Origin: Chitinophagaceae bacterium UBA4407
Lineage (GTDB): Bacteria > Bacteroidota > Bacteroidia > Chitinophagales > Chitinophagaceae
DNA length: 64,000 bases
Direction of reading: 5' to 3'
NCBI GenBank assembly: GCA_002390845.1
Contig: DGQT01000050.1
Location: 124,001-188,000, forward strand
Shown piece by piece: positions 35,487 through 44,170 of the stretch. Under the pieces are notes generated by a model. The model ran no database searches, was not told the DNA's origin, and saw only the letters and a program-made list of their open reading frames with translations. Each line of letters opens with the position of its first letter. The stretch's first letter is position 1. Position numbers and translations under genes: made by a program.

Positions 35487-36311
35487 ATGAATCACCAAAT
35501 ACAGCCAATCGTAACGCTCAACAATGGAATGCAAATGCCCCTGCTGGGCCTGGGTGTTTATGATATGCATGCAGCCGAAGCAGAAACCGCAATAGTAAAA
35601 GCACTTGAAACAGGCTATCGTTTAATTGACACTGCTACAGCTTACAATAATGAAACCGAAGTTGGCAATGCAATACGTGCAAGCGCCATACCACGCAGTG
35701 AAATTTTTGTGACTACAAAAGTGGCAAACCCAAGCCAGGGTTACGATTTAACGTTAAAAGCTTTTGATGAGAGTTTTAAAAAACTGAATATCGAATATAT
35801 TGATCTTTACCTGGTGCACTGGCCCATAAAAGGAAAACGAAAAGATACATGGCGGGCACTTGAGCAATTATATCTTGATAAAAAAGTAAGGGCTATTGGT
35901 GTTGCCAATTACCTGATTCCTTTTTTAGAAGAGTTGAAAGATTATGCAAGTGTGGTTCCTGTTGTTAACCAGGTTGAGTTTACAGCTTATTTGTTTTTAA
36001 AGGATCTGATGGAGTATTGTAATAAGCAGGACATTCAACTGCAGGCATACTCACCAATTGTGCGTGGCAGGAAAAACACTGACCCCAAACTTGTAGCATT
36101 GGCAGAAAAATATCATAAAACTCCCGTGCAAATGCTTTTGCGCTGGATAATTGAACATGGCGTTTCAGCCATTCCAAAATCTTCTAACCCAAAAAGAATC
36201 GAAGAAAACTTCAACATTTTCGATTTTGAAATTTCTACAGAAGACATGGTTAAGATGGATCATTTTAACGAGAACCTGAGAATTGTTGAAGACCCGATGG
36301 CGATGCTATAA
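35487..36311 (+). CDS. Aldo/keto reductase
   Basis: A 274-residue AKR, near the 2,5-diketo-D-gluconate reductase group. The catalytic tetrad is present: Asp and Tyr of IDTATAYNNE, Lys of VTTKVAN, His of LVHWP. The NADPH-binding C-terminus has IPKSSNPKRIEENFNIFDF. Substrates are usually small aldehydes or ketones. The start was placed at the MNHQIQ ATG; the longer frame runs into the inverted repeat. It is convergent with hisB, 17 bp away. Confidence 0.9.
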   Translation: MNHQIQPIVTLNNGMQMPLLGLGVYDMHAAEAETAIVKALETGYRLIDTATAYNNETEVGNAIRASAIPRSEIFVTTKVANPSQGYDLTLKAFDESFKKLNIEYIDLYLVHWPIKGKRKDTWRALEQLYLDKKVRAIGVANYLIPFLEELKDYASVVPVVNQVEFTAYLFLKDLMEYCNKQDIQLQAYSPIVRGRKNTDPKLVALAEKYHKTPVQMLLRWIIEHGVSAIPKSSNPKRIEENFNIFDFEISTEDMVKMDHFNENLRIVEDPMAML

Positions 36312-36328
36312 GCTATTATTAATGACTG

Positions 36329-37522
36329 TTACAGAACTCCTTTTGTACTTGGTAAATAATTGTTCAGCGGATCACGCTTTACAGCCATGCGGATTGCTTT
36401 TGCAAACGCTTTAAAAATAGCTTCTATTTTATGGTGCTCGTTATCGCCTTTGCATTCAATATTCAAATTGCATTTGGCTGCATCGCTGAATGATTTAAAG
36501 AAATGAAAAAACATTTCGGTTGGCATTTCTCCAATTTTTTCTCTTTTAAATTCAGCGTTCCAAACAAGCCAGTTACGGCCGCCAAAATCAATCAGCACTT
36601 TTGCCTCAGCTTCATCCATCGGTAATGCAAAACCATAGCGTTCCATGCCGCGTTTATCGGCTAATGCTTTCGCAAATGCTTCGCCCAGGGCAATGCCGGT
36701 GTCTTCAATTGTGTGGTGTTCATCTATATGCAGGTCGCCTTTGGTTTCAACAATCAAATCCATTTTTCCGTGGCGTGCAATCTGATCGAGCATGTGATTG
36801 AAAAATCCCAGACCTGTATGAATGCTGGCTTTACCGCTGCCATCAATATTTAATTCAACTTTTATTTTTGTTTCGTTTGTATTGCGTTCATGAATAACAT
36901 GACGTAAACCAAGTTTCAGGAATGTATAGATCTCACTCCAATGCGTTGTTTCCAAAGCAATTGTTGTTACCCGCAATTCTTCAGCTTTATCTTTTATTTC
37001 ACCACCGCCTAAAGTTGGATCGTTGTTTAGCCAGATGCCTTTGCAACCAAGATTCTTTGCAAGCTGAATGTCGGTAATCCTGTCGCCAATAACATAAGAG
37101 TTGGCTATATCGTAAACAGGATTGTTTAAATATTCTGTAAGCAATCCCGTGTTGGGTTTGCGTGTGGGTGCATTTTCATTTGCAAAAGTCCGGTCAATAA
37201 GTACAGCAGTAAAATGTATGCCTTCGCCTTCAAGGCTTTTCATTACAAGATTGTGCAACGGCCAGAAAGTATCTTCCGGGAAAGATGCTGTGCCCAGCCC
37301 ATCCTGGTTGGTTACCATTACCAATTCGTAGTCAAATTCCTTTGCTATTCTGCCCATGAACTCGAACATGTTTGGGTAGAAGGTAAGCTTATCAAAAGAA
37401 TCAAGCTGGTAAGTGGGTGGCGCTTCGTTAATGAGCGTTCCGTCACGATCTATAAATAATATTCTTTTTCCCAGGTTTGCCGGAACTGGATTTTGATGTT
37501 GAATATTTTCAGGTAAAGACAT
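36329..37522 (-). CDS. hisB: Bifunctional histidinol-phosphatase / imidazoleglycerol-phosphate dehydratase
   Basis: A 397-residue HisB of the fused type. The N-terminal HAD phosphatase has nucleophile Asp in FIDRDGTLINE, and YVIGDRITDI near residue 140. From about residue 205 follows the dehydratase with the two metal-binding HHxxE-type sites (IDEHHTIEDTG, DNEHHKIEA). It catalyses steps 6 and 8 of histidine synthesis. It is separated from hisC by two redox genes and a repeat arm but lies on the same strand. Confidence 0.95.
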   Translation of the reverse strand: MSLPENIQHQNPVPANLGKRILFIDRDGTLINEAPPTYQLDSFDKLTFYPNMFEFMGRIAKEFDYELVMVTNQDGLGTASFPEDTFWPLHNLVMKSLEGEGIHFTAVLIDRTFANENAPTRKPNTGLLTEYLNNPVYDIANSYVIGDRITDIQLAKNLGCKGIWLNNDPTLGGGEIKDKAEELRVTTIALETTHWSEIYTFLKLGLRHVIHERNTNETKIKVELNIDGSGKASIHTGLGFFNHMLDQIARHGKMDLIVETKGDLHIDEHHTIEDTGIALGEAFAKALADKRGMERYGFALPMDEAEAKVLIDFGGRNWLVWNAEFKREKIGEMPTEMFFHFFKSFSDAAKCNLNIECKGDNEHHKIEAIFKAFAKAIRMAVKRDPLNNYLPSTKGVL

Positions 37523-37559
37523 TTAGTGAGGTTGTATTTTTTGCTGAATAGAATTACAG

Positions 37560-37621
37560 AATGATCAAACGTGCGACGCAACTGCTGCTAAATAGTAGCA
37601 ATGCAGCTTTGGTCAAAAAAA
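37560..37621 (+). repeat. Dispersed repeat, short type A arm
   Basis: GATCAAACGTGCGACGCAAC, then a CTGCTAAATAGTAGCAATGCAG hairpin and TTTGGTCAAAAAAA. It falls between the cytochrome c stop and the hisB start, inside the presumed operon. Confidence 0.75.
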
Positions 37622-37623
37622 AA

Positions 37624-38025
37624 TTATTTAATTGTTGCTCTTACTGTTTTTACTTCGGCAGGTGTTACCGCCGATCCTTTATTACCAAAGCTGTTGCGGA
37701 TATAAGTTAATACATCTGCAATTTCATCGTCTTTCAGATTGTCTTGCGGTGCCATATTATTTGAATAAAATTTTCCATCAATTGCAATTTTATCGGTTGT
37801 ACCCTGTAACACCCATTTAATCAGTTTCTTTTTATCGCCGCTTACGTAAGAAGTTTTAATGAGCGGTGGATTTAATTTTGGCACGCCGCCGCCATCGTCC
37901 TGGTGACAGGTAAGGCAATACGTTTCGTACAATGTTTTGCCGCGCTCTATAGAAGGTTTAATATTTGTTTGCGCAAGCACAGCGAAAGGACAAAAAATGA
38001 AAATGCTGATTACAATCTTCTTCAT
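37624..38025 (-). CDS. Monohaem cytochrome c, exported
   Basis: A 133-residue c-type cytochrome. Signal peptide MKKIVISIFIFCPFAVLAQ, haem motif CLTCH in ETYCLTCHQDDGGGVPKLNPPL, and a distal Met in SNNMAPQ. It is placed 9 bp after the sorbosone-dehydrogenase-like gene and is probably its periplasmic electron acceptor. The ATG was chosen over a TTG one codon upstream. The gene lies inside the histidine operon region but has no role in that pathway. Confidence 0.9.
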   Translation of the reverse strand: MKKIVISIFIFCPFAVLAQTNIKPSIERGKTLYETYCLTCHQDDGGGVPKLNPPLIKTSYVSGDKKKLIKWVLQGTTDKIAIDGKFYSNNMAPQDNLKDDEIADVLTYIRNSFGNKGSAVTPAEVKTVRATIK

Positions 38026-38034
38026 CAAATAATT

Positions 38035-39333
38035 TTATTTGCCAGTATAAATAATCCTGTAAATAGTGCCGCCAGAATCGTCGCTGATGTACAAAGAACC
38101 ATCAGGACCTTGTGCCAAACCGCATGGGCGGTGTTTTGCTTTTGAAGGAGAAACAAACGCTTCGCCACCTGCAAAATTATCTGCAAAGATTTCCCAGTCG
38201 CCACTTGGCTTTCCGTCTTTAAATGGAACAAAAGCTACAAAGTATCCTTTTTGTGGTTCTGGTGAGCGGTTCCATGAACCATGGAATGCGATGAATGCGC
38301 CGTTCTTATATTTTTCGGGGAACATATTACCGGTATAAAACAGTAACCCATTGGGGGCCATGTGACCGGGAAATGCTGCAACAGGATCGATAATATTTTC
38401 GGTTGTAGTTTTTTTGCCATCGCCACCATATTCTGGGTTAATAATTTTCTTTCTCTGAATATGGTCGTAATAAATATATGGCCACCCGCAGTTAACACCC
38501 TGCTTTAATTCGTACATACATTCGGCGGGAAGTTCTGCGCTTTGCTTTGTATCGTATAAGTCCGGGAAAAGATCGTGCAGGCCATCGCGGCCATGCTGCA
38601 TTACGAATAAACTATTGGTGGTATTGTTCCAATCTAAACCAACCACATTGCGTAAGCCTGTTGCATATCGGGTTCCATCACCATAAGTCTGATTTAATTT
38701 ATCTGCTTTAAATTTCCAGATGCCGCCTGCAGAATCAAGTATGGGGCAAGGCATGATACCCATAGAACCTTTTGATCTATCCTTTTCCTGACATGAGTTT
38801 GAATAGGCGCCAATGTTTACATAAATATTCCCTTCGTTGTCTAATGCAATTGATTTTGATTCGTGCTGGTGGCGGCTTAATAAACCGGTAATAATTTTTT
38901 CAGGTTTTTCGGGATTGATTACTTTATTGCCAGCATTTAATTTATACCGGAAGACTTCTTCATCTGAAGACGCGTACAGGTAACCGTTTTTAACAGCAAT
39001 GCCTGTGCCCGTATAATTACCAAAGCCTGTTTGTACTTCAGCTCTGCCATCGCTGTTATTGTCGTGCAGGTAATAAATTGTTTTGCCTTTATATACGTTT
39101 GAAAGTTTTACATAAATATCCCCCTGTAGGGTTACGGTAATATGTCTTGCTTCACCCAGGCCTGTTGCAACTTTTAAGGCACCGAAACCGCCGGGCAATA
39201 TTAAACCGGCATTATCAGCATCAGCTTTAATAACGGATGTTTCCGCTTTGTACTTTGAAGTGTCTGTATTGAAATTCGCCCTTGATAAAAGCGTAAATAC
39301 TGTAATAAAAGAAAATAGTAAAGTCTTTTTCAT
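38035..39333 (-). CDS. Sorbosone dehydrogenase-like (GSDH) beta-propeller protein
   Basis: A 432-residue exported protein of the PQQ-dependent glucose/sorbosone dehydrogenase fold. Signal peptide MKKTLLFSFITVFTLLSRA. Typical features include RHITVTLQGDIYVKL, YATGLRNVVGLDWN, MQHGRDGLHDLFPDLY, GWPYIYYD, AFHGSWNRSPEPQKGY and GSLYISDDSGGTIYRI. The family oxidises aldoses or related sugars; cofactor here is inferred. The cytochrome c gene 9 bp downstream supports an electron-transfer pair. It begins 45 bp after hisC. Confidence 0.85.
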   Translation of the reverse strand: MKKTLLFSFITVFTLLSRANFNTDTSKYKAETSVIKADADNAGLILPGGFGALKVATGLGEARHITVTLQGDIYVKLSNVYKGKTIYYLHDNNSDGRAEVQTGFGNYTGTGIAVKNGYLYASSDEEVFRYKLNAGNKVINPEKPEKIITGLLSRHQHESKSIALDNEGNIYVNIGAYSNSCQEKDRSKGSMGIMPCPILDSAGGIWKFKADKLNQTYGDGTRYATGLRNVVGLDWNNTTNSLFVMQHGRDGLHDLFPDLYDTKQSAELPAECMYELKQGVNCGWPYIYYDHIQRKKIINPEYGGDGKKTTTENIIDPVAAFPGHMAPNGLLFYTGNMFPEKYKNGAFIAFHGSWNRSPEPQKGYFVAFVPFKDGKPSGDWEIFADNFAGGEAFVSPSKAKHRPCGLAQGPDGSLYISDDSGGTIYRIIYTGK

Positions 39334-39378
39334 GTTCGCCTGTTTATGCGTAAAAATAATGATTATAAAAGTTTTCAA

Positions 39379-40443
39379 TCAAGCTGTTTTTAACTGCAGC
39401 CAACCGGCAATGGCATCTACCAGTTCGGTATTTTCTTTTTCAGTGCCAATGGTAATGCGCAGGCAGTCGCTGCATAATTTTACATTGCTCCGGTCTCTTA
39501 CCACAATACCTTTTGTTAAAAGAAATTCGTACACTTTCCTGGCATCTTTAATTTTTACCAAAATAAAATTTGCATCAGAAGTATAGACTTTTTCTACAGT
39601 AGGTATTTGCTCAAACACATCCATCAATGCATCCCGCATATCTACCAATTCTTTTATCATATCATTTACCTGGCCAACTTCTTCCAATGCTTTTAAAGCA
39701 AGTTCCTGTGTGGCCTCGTTAATATTATAAGGAGGCTTTACTTTATTAAGAACTGAAATAATTTCTGTTGATGCGAAAGCCATACCCAATCTTAATCCTG
39801 CCAGGCCCCAGGCCTTACTGAATGTTTGCATTACCACAAGATTTGGGTAATCAACCAATTCCTGGATAAAAGATTTTTGTTTTGAGAAATTAATATAGGC
39901 TTCATCAATTACAACGATGCCATTGAAATTGTTTAATACCGTTTCAATATCTGTTCTGTTCAACGAATTGCCTGTTGGATTGTTTGGTGAGCAAATCCAA
40001 ATAAGTTTTGTGTGCTTATCAACCAACGTTTCAAGGTGAATTAAATCTAATTGAAAAGTTTCGAGCAGCGGAGCTTTACGAATTTCCACATCATTGATAT
40101 TCGCACTTACTTCGTACATGCCGTAAGTGGGCGGACAGATAATTACATTGTCTTTTCCCGGGTTACAAAAGCAACGGTACAAAAGATCAATACATTCATC
40201 GCTGCCATTACCTATAAAAATATGCTCCGGTAAAATTCCTTTTACCATGCTGATGGCTGCTTTTAATTTTTGCTGATGCGGATCGGGATAACGATTGTAC
40301 CATTTTGTTAATGGCGAACCCAGACTGTTTTCATTTGCATCTAAAAATACTTTTGCCTCGCCGCTGAATTCATCGCGTGCCGATGAATACGGCACCAGCT
40401 TTTTAATATTTTCTCTTACTAAACTGTTTAAATTGAAGTCCAT
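39379..40443 (-). CDS. hisC: Histidinol-phosphate aminotransferase
   Basis: A 354-residue fold-type I PLP enzyme, step 7 of histidine synthesis. It shows LDANENSLGSP near the N-terminus, GNGSDECIDLL, CSPNNPTGN, VIDEAYINFS, and the PLP Lys in TFSKAWGLAGLRLGM. The chosen ATG follows the repeat; a longer frame enters the repeat arm. It is separated from hisD by a full dispersed repeat of about 140 bp. Confidence 0.95.
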   Translation of the reverse strand: MDFNLNSLVRENIKKLVPYSSARDEFSGEAKVFLDANENSLGSPLTKWYNRYPDPHQQKLKAAISMVKGILPEHIFIGNGSDECIDLLYRCFCNPGKDNVIICPPTYGMYEVSANINDVEIRKAPLLETFQLDLIHLETLVDKHTKLIWICSPNNPTGNSLNRTDIETVLNNFNGIVVIDEAYINFSKQKSFIQELVDYPNLVVMQTFSKAWGLAGLRLGMAFASTEIISVLNKVKPPYNINEATQELALKALEEVGQVNDMIKELVDMRDALMDVFEQIPTVEKVYTSDANFILVKIKDARKVYEFLLTKGIVVRDRSNVKLCSDCLRITIGTEKENTELVDAIAGWLQLKTA

Positions 40444-40477
40444 AAATATTTGTTGACTGTCTTTGGTAATTCTATTG

Positions 40478-40615
40478 ATCGTCCCTTGTGTCACTCACTT
40501 GTACGTTCGGAACAACGGTCGACAGTCGACGGTCAACTGTCGACCGAAGATTCTTCAGTACAAGTGTGCGACGCAAGGAACGATGACTAAAGAAATATTG
40601 CCGGGTTCATAAAAA
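40478..40615. repeat. Dispersed repeat, full copy, B left / A right, inside his operon
   Basis: The left core is TTGTGTCACTCACTTGTAC, the right core GTACAAGTGTGCGACGCAAG, with GCCGGGTTCATAAAAA as outer end. The spacer has GGTCGACAGTCGACGG and CTGTCGACCGAAGATTCTTC. The left outer end is missing. It fills the hisD-hisC gap. Confidence 0.9.
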
Positions 40616-40617
40616 CC

Positions 40618-41895
40618 CTATTTCCTTAACCTTATTGATACTGCATTGGCATGTGCATGCAAACCTTCTGCTTCAGCCATTAACTCAACTGTTGATCCAA
40701 TATTCTGTAAGCCCTGCTGTGTAAGCTTTTGGTAGGTTATCTTTTTAACAAAGCTATCTACACTTACACCGCTGTAAGCCTTTGCAAAACCATTTGTTGG
40801 CAATGTGTGGTTGGTGCCGCTGGCATAATCGCCAACACTTTCGGGTGAATAATTTCCGAGGAAAACAGAACCCGCGTTGATGATCTTTTCTGCAATAGCT
40901 TCATCGTTAGAGCATGAAATTATAAGATGTTCCGGCGCATATTCGTTTACCAGTTCAATTCCCTGTTCTAAATTATTTACAAGAATTATTTTACTGTTTT
41001 CCAAAGCTTTTGCGGCAATATCTTTTCTTGACAATAACTGTAGTTGATTGTTTATTTCTTCTTCAACAGCTGCAACCAGTGACTGTGAATTTGTAACAAG
41101 CAGAACCTGGCTGTCTGCGCCATGTTCTGCCTGCGATAAAAGATCGGCGGCAACAAAAGATGCTTGGGCTGTTTCATCGGCAAGCACACAAACTTCGCTT
41201 GGGCCTGCGGGCATATCGATTGCGATTCCATCCTGTTGTATCAATTGCTTGGCGCAGGTTACATACTGGTTGCCGGGGCCGAAAATTTTATACACTTGCG
41301 GAACTGTTTCCGTTCCGTAAGCCATGGCGGCTATGGCCTGCACGCCACCAATTTTATACATCTTCGTTACACCCACCAACTGGGCTGCAAACAAAATAGC
41401 GGGATGCAGCTTGCCTTCTTTATTTGGTGGTGAGCATAAAATGATTTCTTTGCAACCAGCTATTTGCGCAGGAATGCCAAGCATTAAAATGGTAGAGAAT
41501 AATGGCGCTGTACCACCTGGAATATACAGTCCAACTCTTTCAATGCCTATGCTTTTGCGCCAGCATTGAACACCGGGCATGGTTTCAATAACTTCTGTAT
41601 TTGAAACTTGCTTTTGATGAAAGGTTTTGATGTTATTTGCCGCAGTTTGAATGGCAGTTTTTAGTTCGGCAGAAAGTGATTTTATGGCTTCAGTGATCTC
41701 GTAACCGGTCACAGTAAAATCCTCTAAATTAACGCCATCAAATTGTAAAGTATATTTTTTGATCGCATTATTTCTGTTTTGCTTAACATCATTTAAAACA
41801 AGCTTTACTTTATCCTGCAATGAGGTTGAGTTGATAGAAGGCCTTTGCAAAATCTCTTTCCAATTTTCTTTAACCGGGTATTTTATCAGCTTCAT
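40618..41895 (-). CDS. hisD: Histidinol dehydrogenase
   Basis: A 425-residue enzyme for the last two oxidations of histidine synthesis (histidinol to histidine, two NAD+). Signature elements: RVGLYIPGGTAPLFSTILML, GGVQAIAAMAYGTE, KIFGPGNQYVTCAKQ, DMPAGPSEVCVLAD, QAEHGADSQ, and APEHLIISC. Length and motifs are standard. It lies 65 bp after hisG on the same strand. Confidence 0.96.
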   Translation of the reverse strand: MKLIKYPVKENWKEILQRPSINSTSLQDKVKLVLNDVKQNRNNAIKKYTLQFDGVNLEDFTVTGYEITEAIKSLSAELKTAIQTAANNIKTFHQKQVSNTEVIETMPGVQCWRKSIGIERVGLYIPGGTAPLFSTILMLGIPAQIAGCKEIILCSPPNKEGKLHPAILFAAQLVGVTKMYKIGGVQAIAAMAYGTETVPQVYKIFGPGNQYVTCAKQLIQQDGIAIDMPAGPSEVCVLADETAQASFVAADLLSQAEHGADSQVLLVTNSQSLVAAVEEEINNQLQLLSRKDIAAKALENSKIILVNNLEQGIELVNEYAPEHLIISCSNDEAIAEKIINAGSVFLGNYSPESVGDYASGTNHTLPTNGFAKAYSGVSVDSFVKKITYQKLTQQGLQNIGSTVELMAEAEGLHAHANAVSIRLRK

Positions 41896-41960
41896 AAATA
41901 AAAATATTTATTTCCCTTCAATCCTTTTGATCATACTCTAACAGAGGTTCAGGTTAGTAT

Positions 41961-42848
41961 TCAGACAATCATCTTTTCAATAGGTACCACCAAAATGCCC
42001 TGTGCGCCGGCGGCTTTTAACTTTTCAATGATTTCCCAGAATTCATTTTCGTTTAATACGCTGTGAACGCTGCTCCAGCCTGCTTCTGCCAACGGTAAAA
42101 CTGTGGGGCTTTTCATACCTGGTAGTAGTGAAATGATTTCCTGAAGGTTTTGGTTTGGTGCGTTTAGCAAAACGTACTTATTGTTTCTTGCTTTTTTAAC
42201 GGCCTGGATGCGGAACAGGAGTTTATCAAGCAATTGTTGCTGGGCTAAACCTAGTTTGCTATTTTTAATTAGAACAGCTTCTGACTTTAGAATCGTTTCC
42301 GTTTCTTTTAATCCATTCATGAACAAGGTTGAACCACTGCTCACCAAATCGCAAATAGCATCTGCCAAACCAATACCCGGGGCTATTTCTACACTGCCAC
42401 TGATCTCATGAATTTCTGCAACGATATTTTTACCGGTAAGAAATTGCTGTAGAATAACAGGATAACTGGTAGCAATTTTTTTGCCAGTTAAAAATGTTGC
42501 ATCCGTGTATTCCTCATGCCTTCTTACAGCAACTGAAAGGCGGCATTTTCCAAAGCCCAGCTTTTCAACTACTGCAATTTTTTTCTTTTTTTCGTACACA
42601 ACATTTTCGCCTACAAAACCAATATCTGCAACTGCGTCTTCAACGTATTGGGGAATATCATCGTCTCGCAGAAAATAAACTTCCATAGGGAAGTTACTGG
42701 CTTCACTTTTAAGCTTGTTTACGCCGTTACTAATCTCAATGCCGCAATCTTTAAGCAAACGCAGTGAATCGTCATACAGCCTGCCTGATTTTTGTATGGC
42801 TACTTTCAGTTTCACTGTTTGTAACGCCTGTGTTTCTTTTAATTCCAT
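41961..42848 (-). CDS. hisG: ATP phosphoribosyltransferase, long form
   Basis: A 295-residue HisG, the first and feedback-controlled step of histidine synthesis. The length and the C-terminal domain (ILVVPIEKMIV, AGAQG) mark the long, HisZ-independent form. Other motifs are KVAIQKSGRL, DIGFVGENVV, KIATSYP and GIGLADAICDLVSSGSTL. It is the first gene of the operon and is preceded by a leader peptide and an attenuator-like terminator, so its expression should respond to charged tRNA-His. Confidence 0.95.
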   Translation of the reverse strand: MELKETQALQTVKLKVAIQKSGRLYDDSLRLLKDCGIEISNGVNKLKSEASNFPMEVYFLRDDDIPQYVEDAVADIGFVGENVVYEKKKKIAVVEKLGFGKCRLSVAVRRHEEYTDATFLTGKKIATSYPVILQQFLTGKNIVAEIHEISGSVEIAPGIGLADAICDLVSSGSTLFMNGLKETETILKSEAVLIKNSKLGLAQQQLLDKLLFRIQAVKKARNNKYVLLNAPNQNLQEIISLLPGMKSPTVLPLAEAGWSSVHSVLNENEFWEIIEKLKAAGAQGILVVPIEKMIV

Positions 42849-42902
42849 AAAACCTGTTTATTCTTTTTATTTTTTGCTCTACCCAAGACGATTGAATAAG
42901 GG

Positions 42903-42933
42903 CAATAAAAAAGGCTTACAAGTGTAAGCCTTT
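42903..42933 (-). terminator. Candidate his attenuator terminator
   Basis: On the minus strand AAAGGCTTAC and GTAAGCCTTT form a 10-bp stem with an ACTT loop, followed by TTTTTTATT. It lies 55 nt upstream of hisG and 38 nt after the leader peptide stop. The segment GTAGGCC at the leader stop (42968-42974) could pair with GGCTTAC of the first stem arm and prevent it from forming. Confidence 0.85.
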
Positions 42934-42970
42934 CAATGTTTTTATGACTGTATGCACAATCAACACCGGC

Positions 42971-43021
42971 CTACCTTTGGGGTAAGAAATGATGATGATG
43001 GTTATGCATTTGAATTTTCAT
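42971..43021 (-). CDS. His-rich leader peptide of the his operon
   Basis: A 16-codon frame translating as MKIQMHNHHHHFLPQR, with five His among 16 residues, four in a row. It ends 122 nt before hisG and just before the attenuator. A ribosome stalled on the CAT codons for lack of charged tRNA-His would leave the GTAGGCC antiterminator arm free; one that reaches the stop would cover it. The promoter suggests transcription begins very near codon 1, so the true start could be the ATG of codon 5 (43009). Confidence 0.8.
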   Translation of the reverse strand: MKIQMHNHHHHFLPQR

Positions 43022-43025
43022 GGCG

Positions 43026-43056
43026 CAAAAATAAGTGATGGAACCATACAGCCAAA
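43026..43056 (-). promoter_or_regulatory. Promoter of the his operon
   Basis: On the minus strand, TTTG (43056-43053), a 19-nt spacer and TATTTTTG (43033-43026). This is a full match to the Bacteroidota sigma factor pattern, and places transcription start around 43019. Confidence 0.7.
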
Positions 43057-43110
43057 TTTTTATTATTTATTGATCTGCAATAAAGCGGCTGTTGAAAGCT
43101 GAATGATCAG

Positions 43111-43177
43111 CAGAATGTACAAGTGTGCGACGCAACAATGCCTCATGAATGTACAAATGCCGGGTTCATAAAAATAA
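43111..43177 (+). repeat. Dispersed repeat, single type A arm
   Basis: The core GTACAAGTGTGCGACGCAAC, then CCTCATGAATGTAC and TGCCGGGTTCATAAAAA. It lies between the his promoter and the divergent peroxiredoxin gene. With the leader, it explains the 394-bp gap. Confidence 0.85.
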
Positions 43178-43242
43178 GTATGCGTAAACAATTCCTGTTT
43201 TTTCTTGTTTATATTCCGGTATTTTGCAAATCAAAAAAATAA

Positions 43243-43719
43243 ATGAACATGAAAATTGAAGTTGGACAGCAGGCGCCTGATTTTACTTTGCATGCTTCGG
43301 ATAAAACCGAAGTTTCGCTATCAGCTCAAAAGGGGAATAATGTTTTGCTGTTGTTTTTTCCGCAGGCTTTTACGGGGGTGTGTACGAAAGAACTATGCGG
43401 TGTTCGTGATAATATTGCTGCCTATAATAATGCAAATGCAACAGTTTTCGGCATTTCTGTTGACTCGCCATTTACGCTTGCTAAATTTAAAGAAGAGCAG
43501 CACCTGAATTTTCCCTTGCTTAGTGATTTTAACAAGAATGTATCGGAAAGTTATGGCTGTTTATACGAGGCATTTATTGGCTGGATGAAAGGCGTTTCAA
43601 AACGTTCTGCATTTGTAATTGACCGCGAAGGCATTGTAAAATATGCTGAAGTTTTGGAGAGCGCAGGAGATATGCCCAACTTTGAGGCTATTAATGCAGC
43701 ATTGGCAAGCTTAAACTAA
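43243..43719 (+). CDS. Peroxiredoxin, AhpE/Bcp-like
   Basis: A 158-residue thiol peroxidase that reduces peroxides. The active site is PQAFTGVCTKELCGVRD, with the peroxidatic Cys at TGVC; a second Cys five residues later might be resolving. Other family elements are GQQAPDFTL, FGISVDSPFT and SAFVIDREGIVKYAEV. It has no signal peptide. Met3 is an alternative start. The 1-Cys AhpE and the Bcp groups cannot be told apart safely here. Confidence 0.87.
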   Translation: MNMKIEVGQQAPDFTLHASDKTEVSLSAQKGNNVLLLFFPQAFTGVCTKELCGVRDNIAAYNNANATVFGISVDSPFTLAKFKEEQHLNFPLLSDFNKNVSESYGCLYEAFIGWMKGVSKRSAFVIDREGIVKYAEVLESAGDMPNFEAINAALASLN

Positions 43720-43798
43720 TATTAATAAAGTGAAAAACTTTTATTAGCATTTGGATGAACAGATGTTAGTCGCTAACTTTACCTCGTAACGAATTGAA

Positions 43799-44149
43799 AT
43801 GAATAAAATTGTACACATAAACTACTTCAAAAAATCATTGCTTACTATAGTGATGGTGATGAGCGTATGTTTTGTGTTTGCAGGTTTTGGTTTCGACCCC
43901 GTGAGGATCGTTAAATGTTATCCTAATCCTGCAACTGCAGTAATCAATTTCGAATTCGCTACTACAGACAAAACCAATACTTTACAGATTTACAGTTTTA
44001 CAGGAAAGAAAATGGCCGACCAGCCCTTAAATTCCAGTAAAATAAGTGTTACACTTGGTAACGATTTTTACCGCGGAATTTATATATTTCAATTACGCGA
44101 TAAAAATGGAAGACTTATTGAAACAGGTAAGTTTCAGGTGGTAAAATAG
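43799..44149 (+). CDS. Small exported protein made of a T9SS-type domain
   Basis: A 116-residue protein. A hydrophobic N-terminal segment (LLTIVMVMSVCFVFAGF) leads almost directly into a T9SS type A-like domain: CYPNPATAVINFEF, IYSFTGKKM and YRGIYIFQLRDKNGRLIETGKFQVVK. There is no passenger domain. Such a protein could be a remnant, a decoy for the sorting machinery, or a small surface protein. A terminator follows. Confidence 0.7.
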   Translation: MNKIVHINYFKKSLLTIVMVMSVCFVFAGFGFDPVRIVKCYPNPATAVINFEFATTDKTNTLQIYSFTGKKMADQPLNSSKISVTLGNDFYRGIYIFQLRDKNGRLIETGKFQVVK

Positions 44150-44170
44150 AGCAATTATCTACTAAAATAT

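Noticed and set aside
37560..37621. Intrinsic terminator between cytochrome c and hisB
   Set aside because: On the transcribed (minus) strand the T-rich side precedes the hairpin instead of following it, so it would not act as a standard terminator for the his operon.
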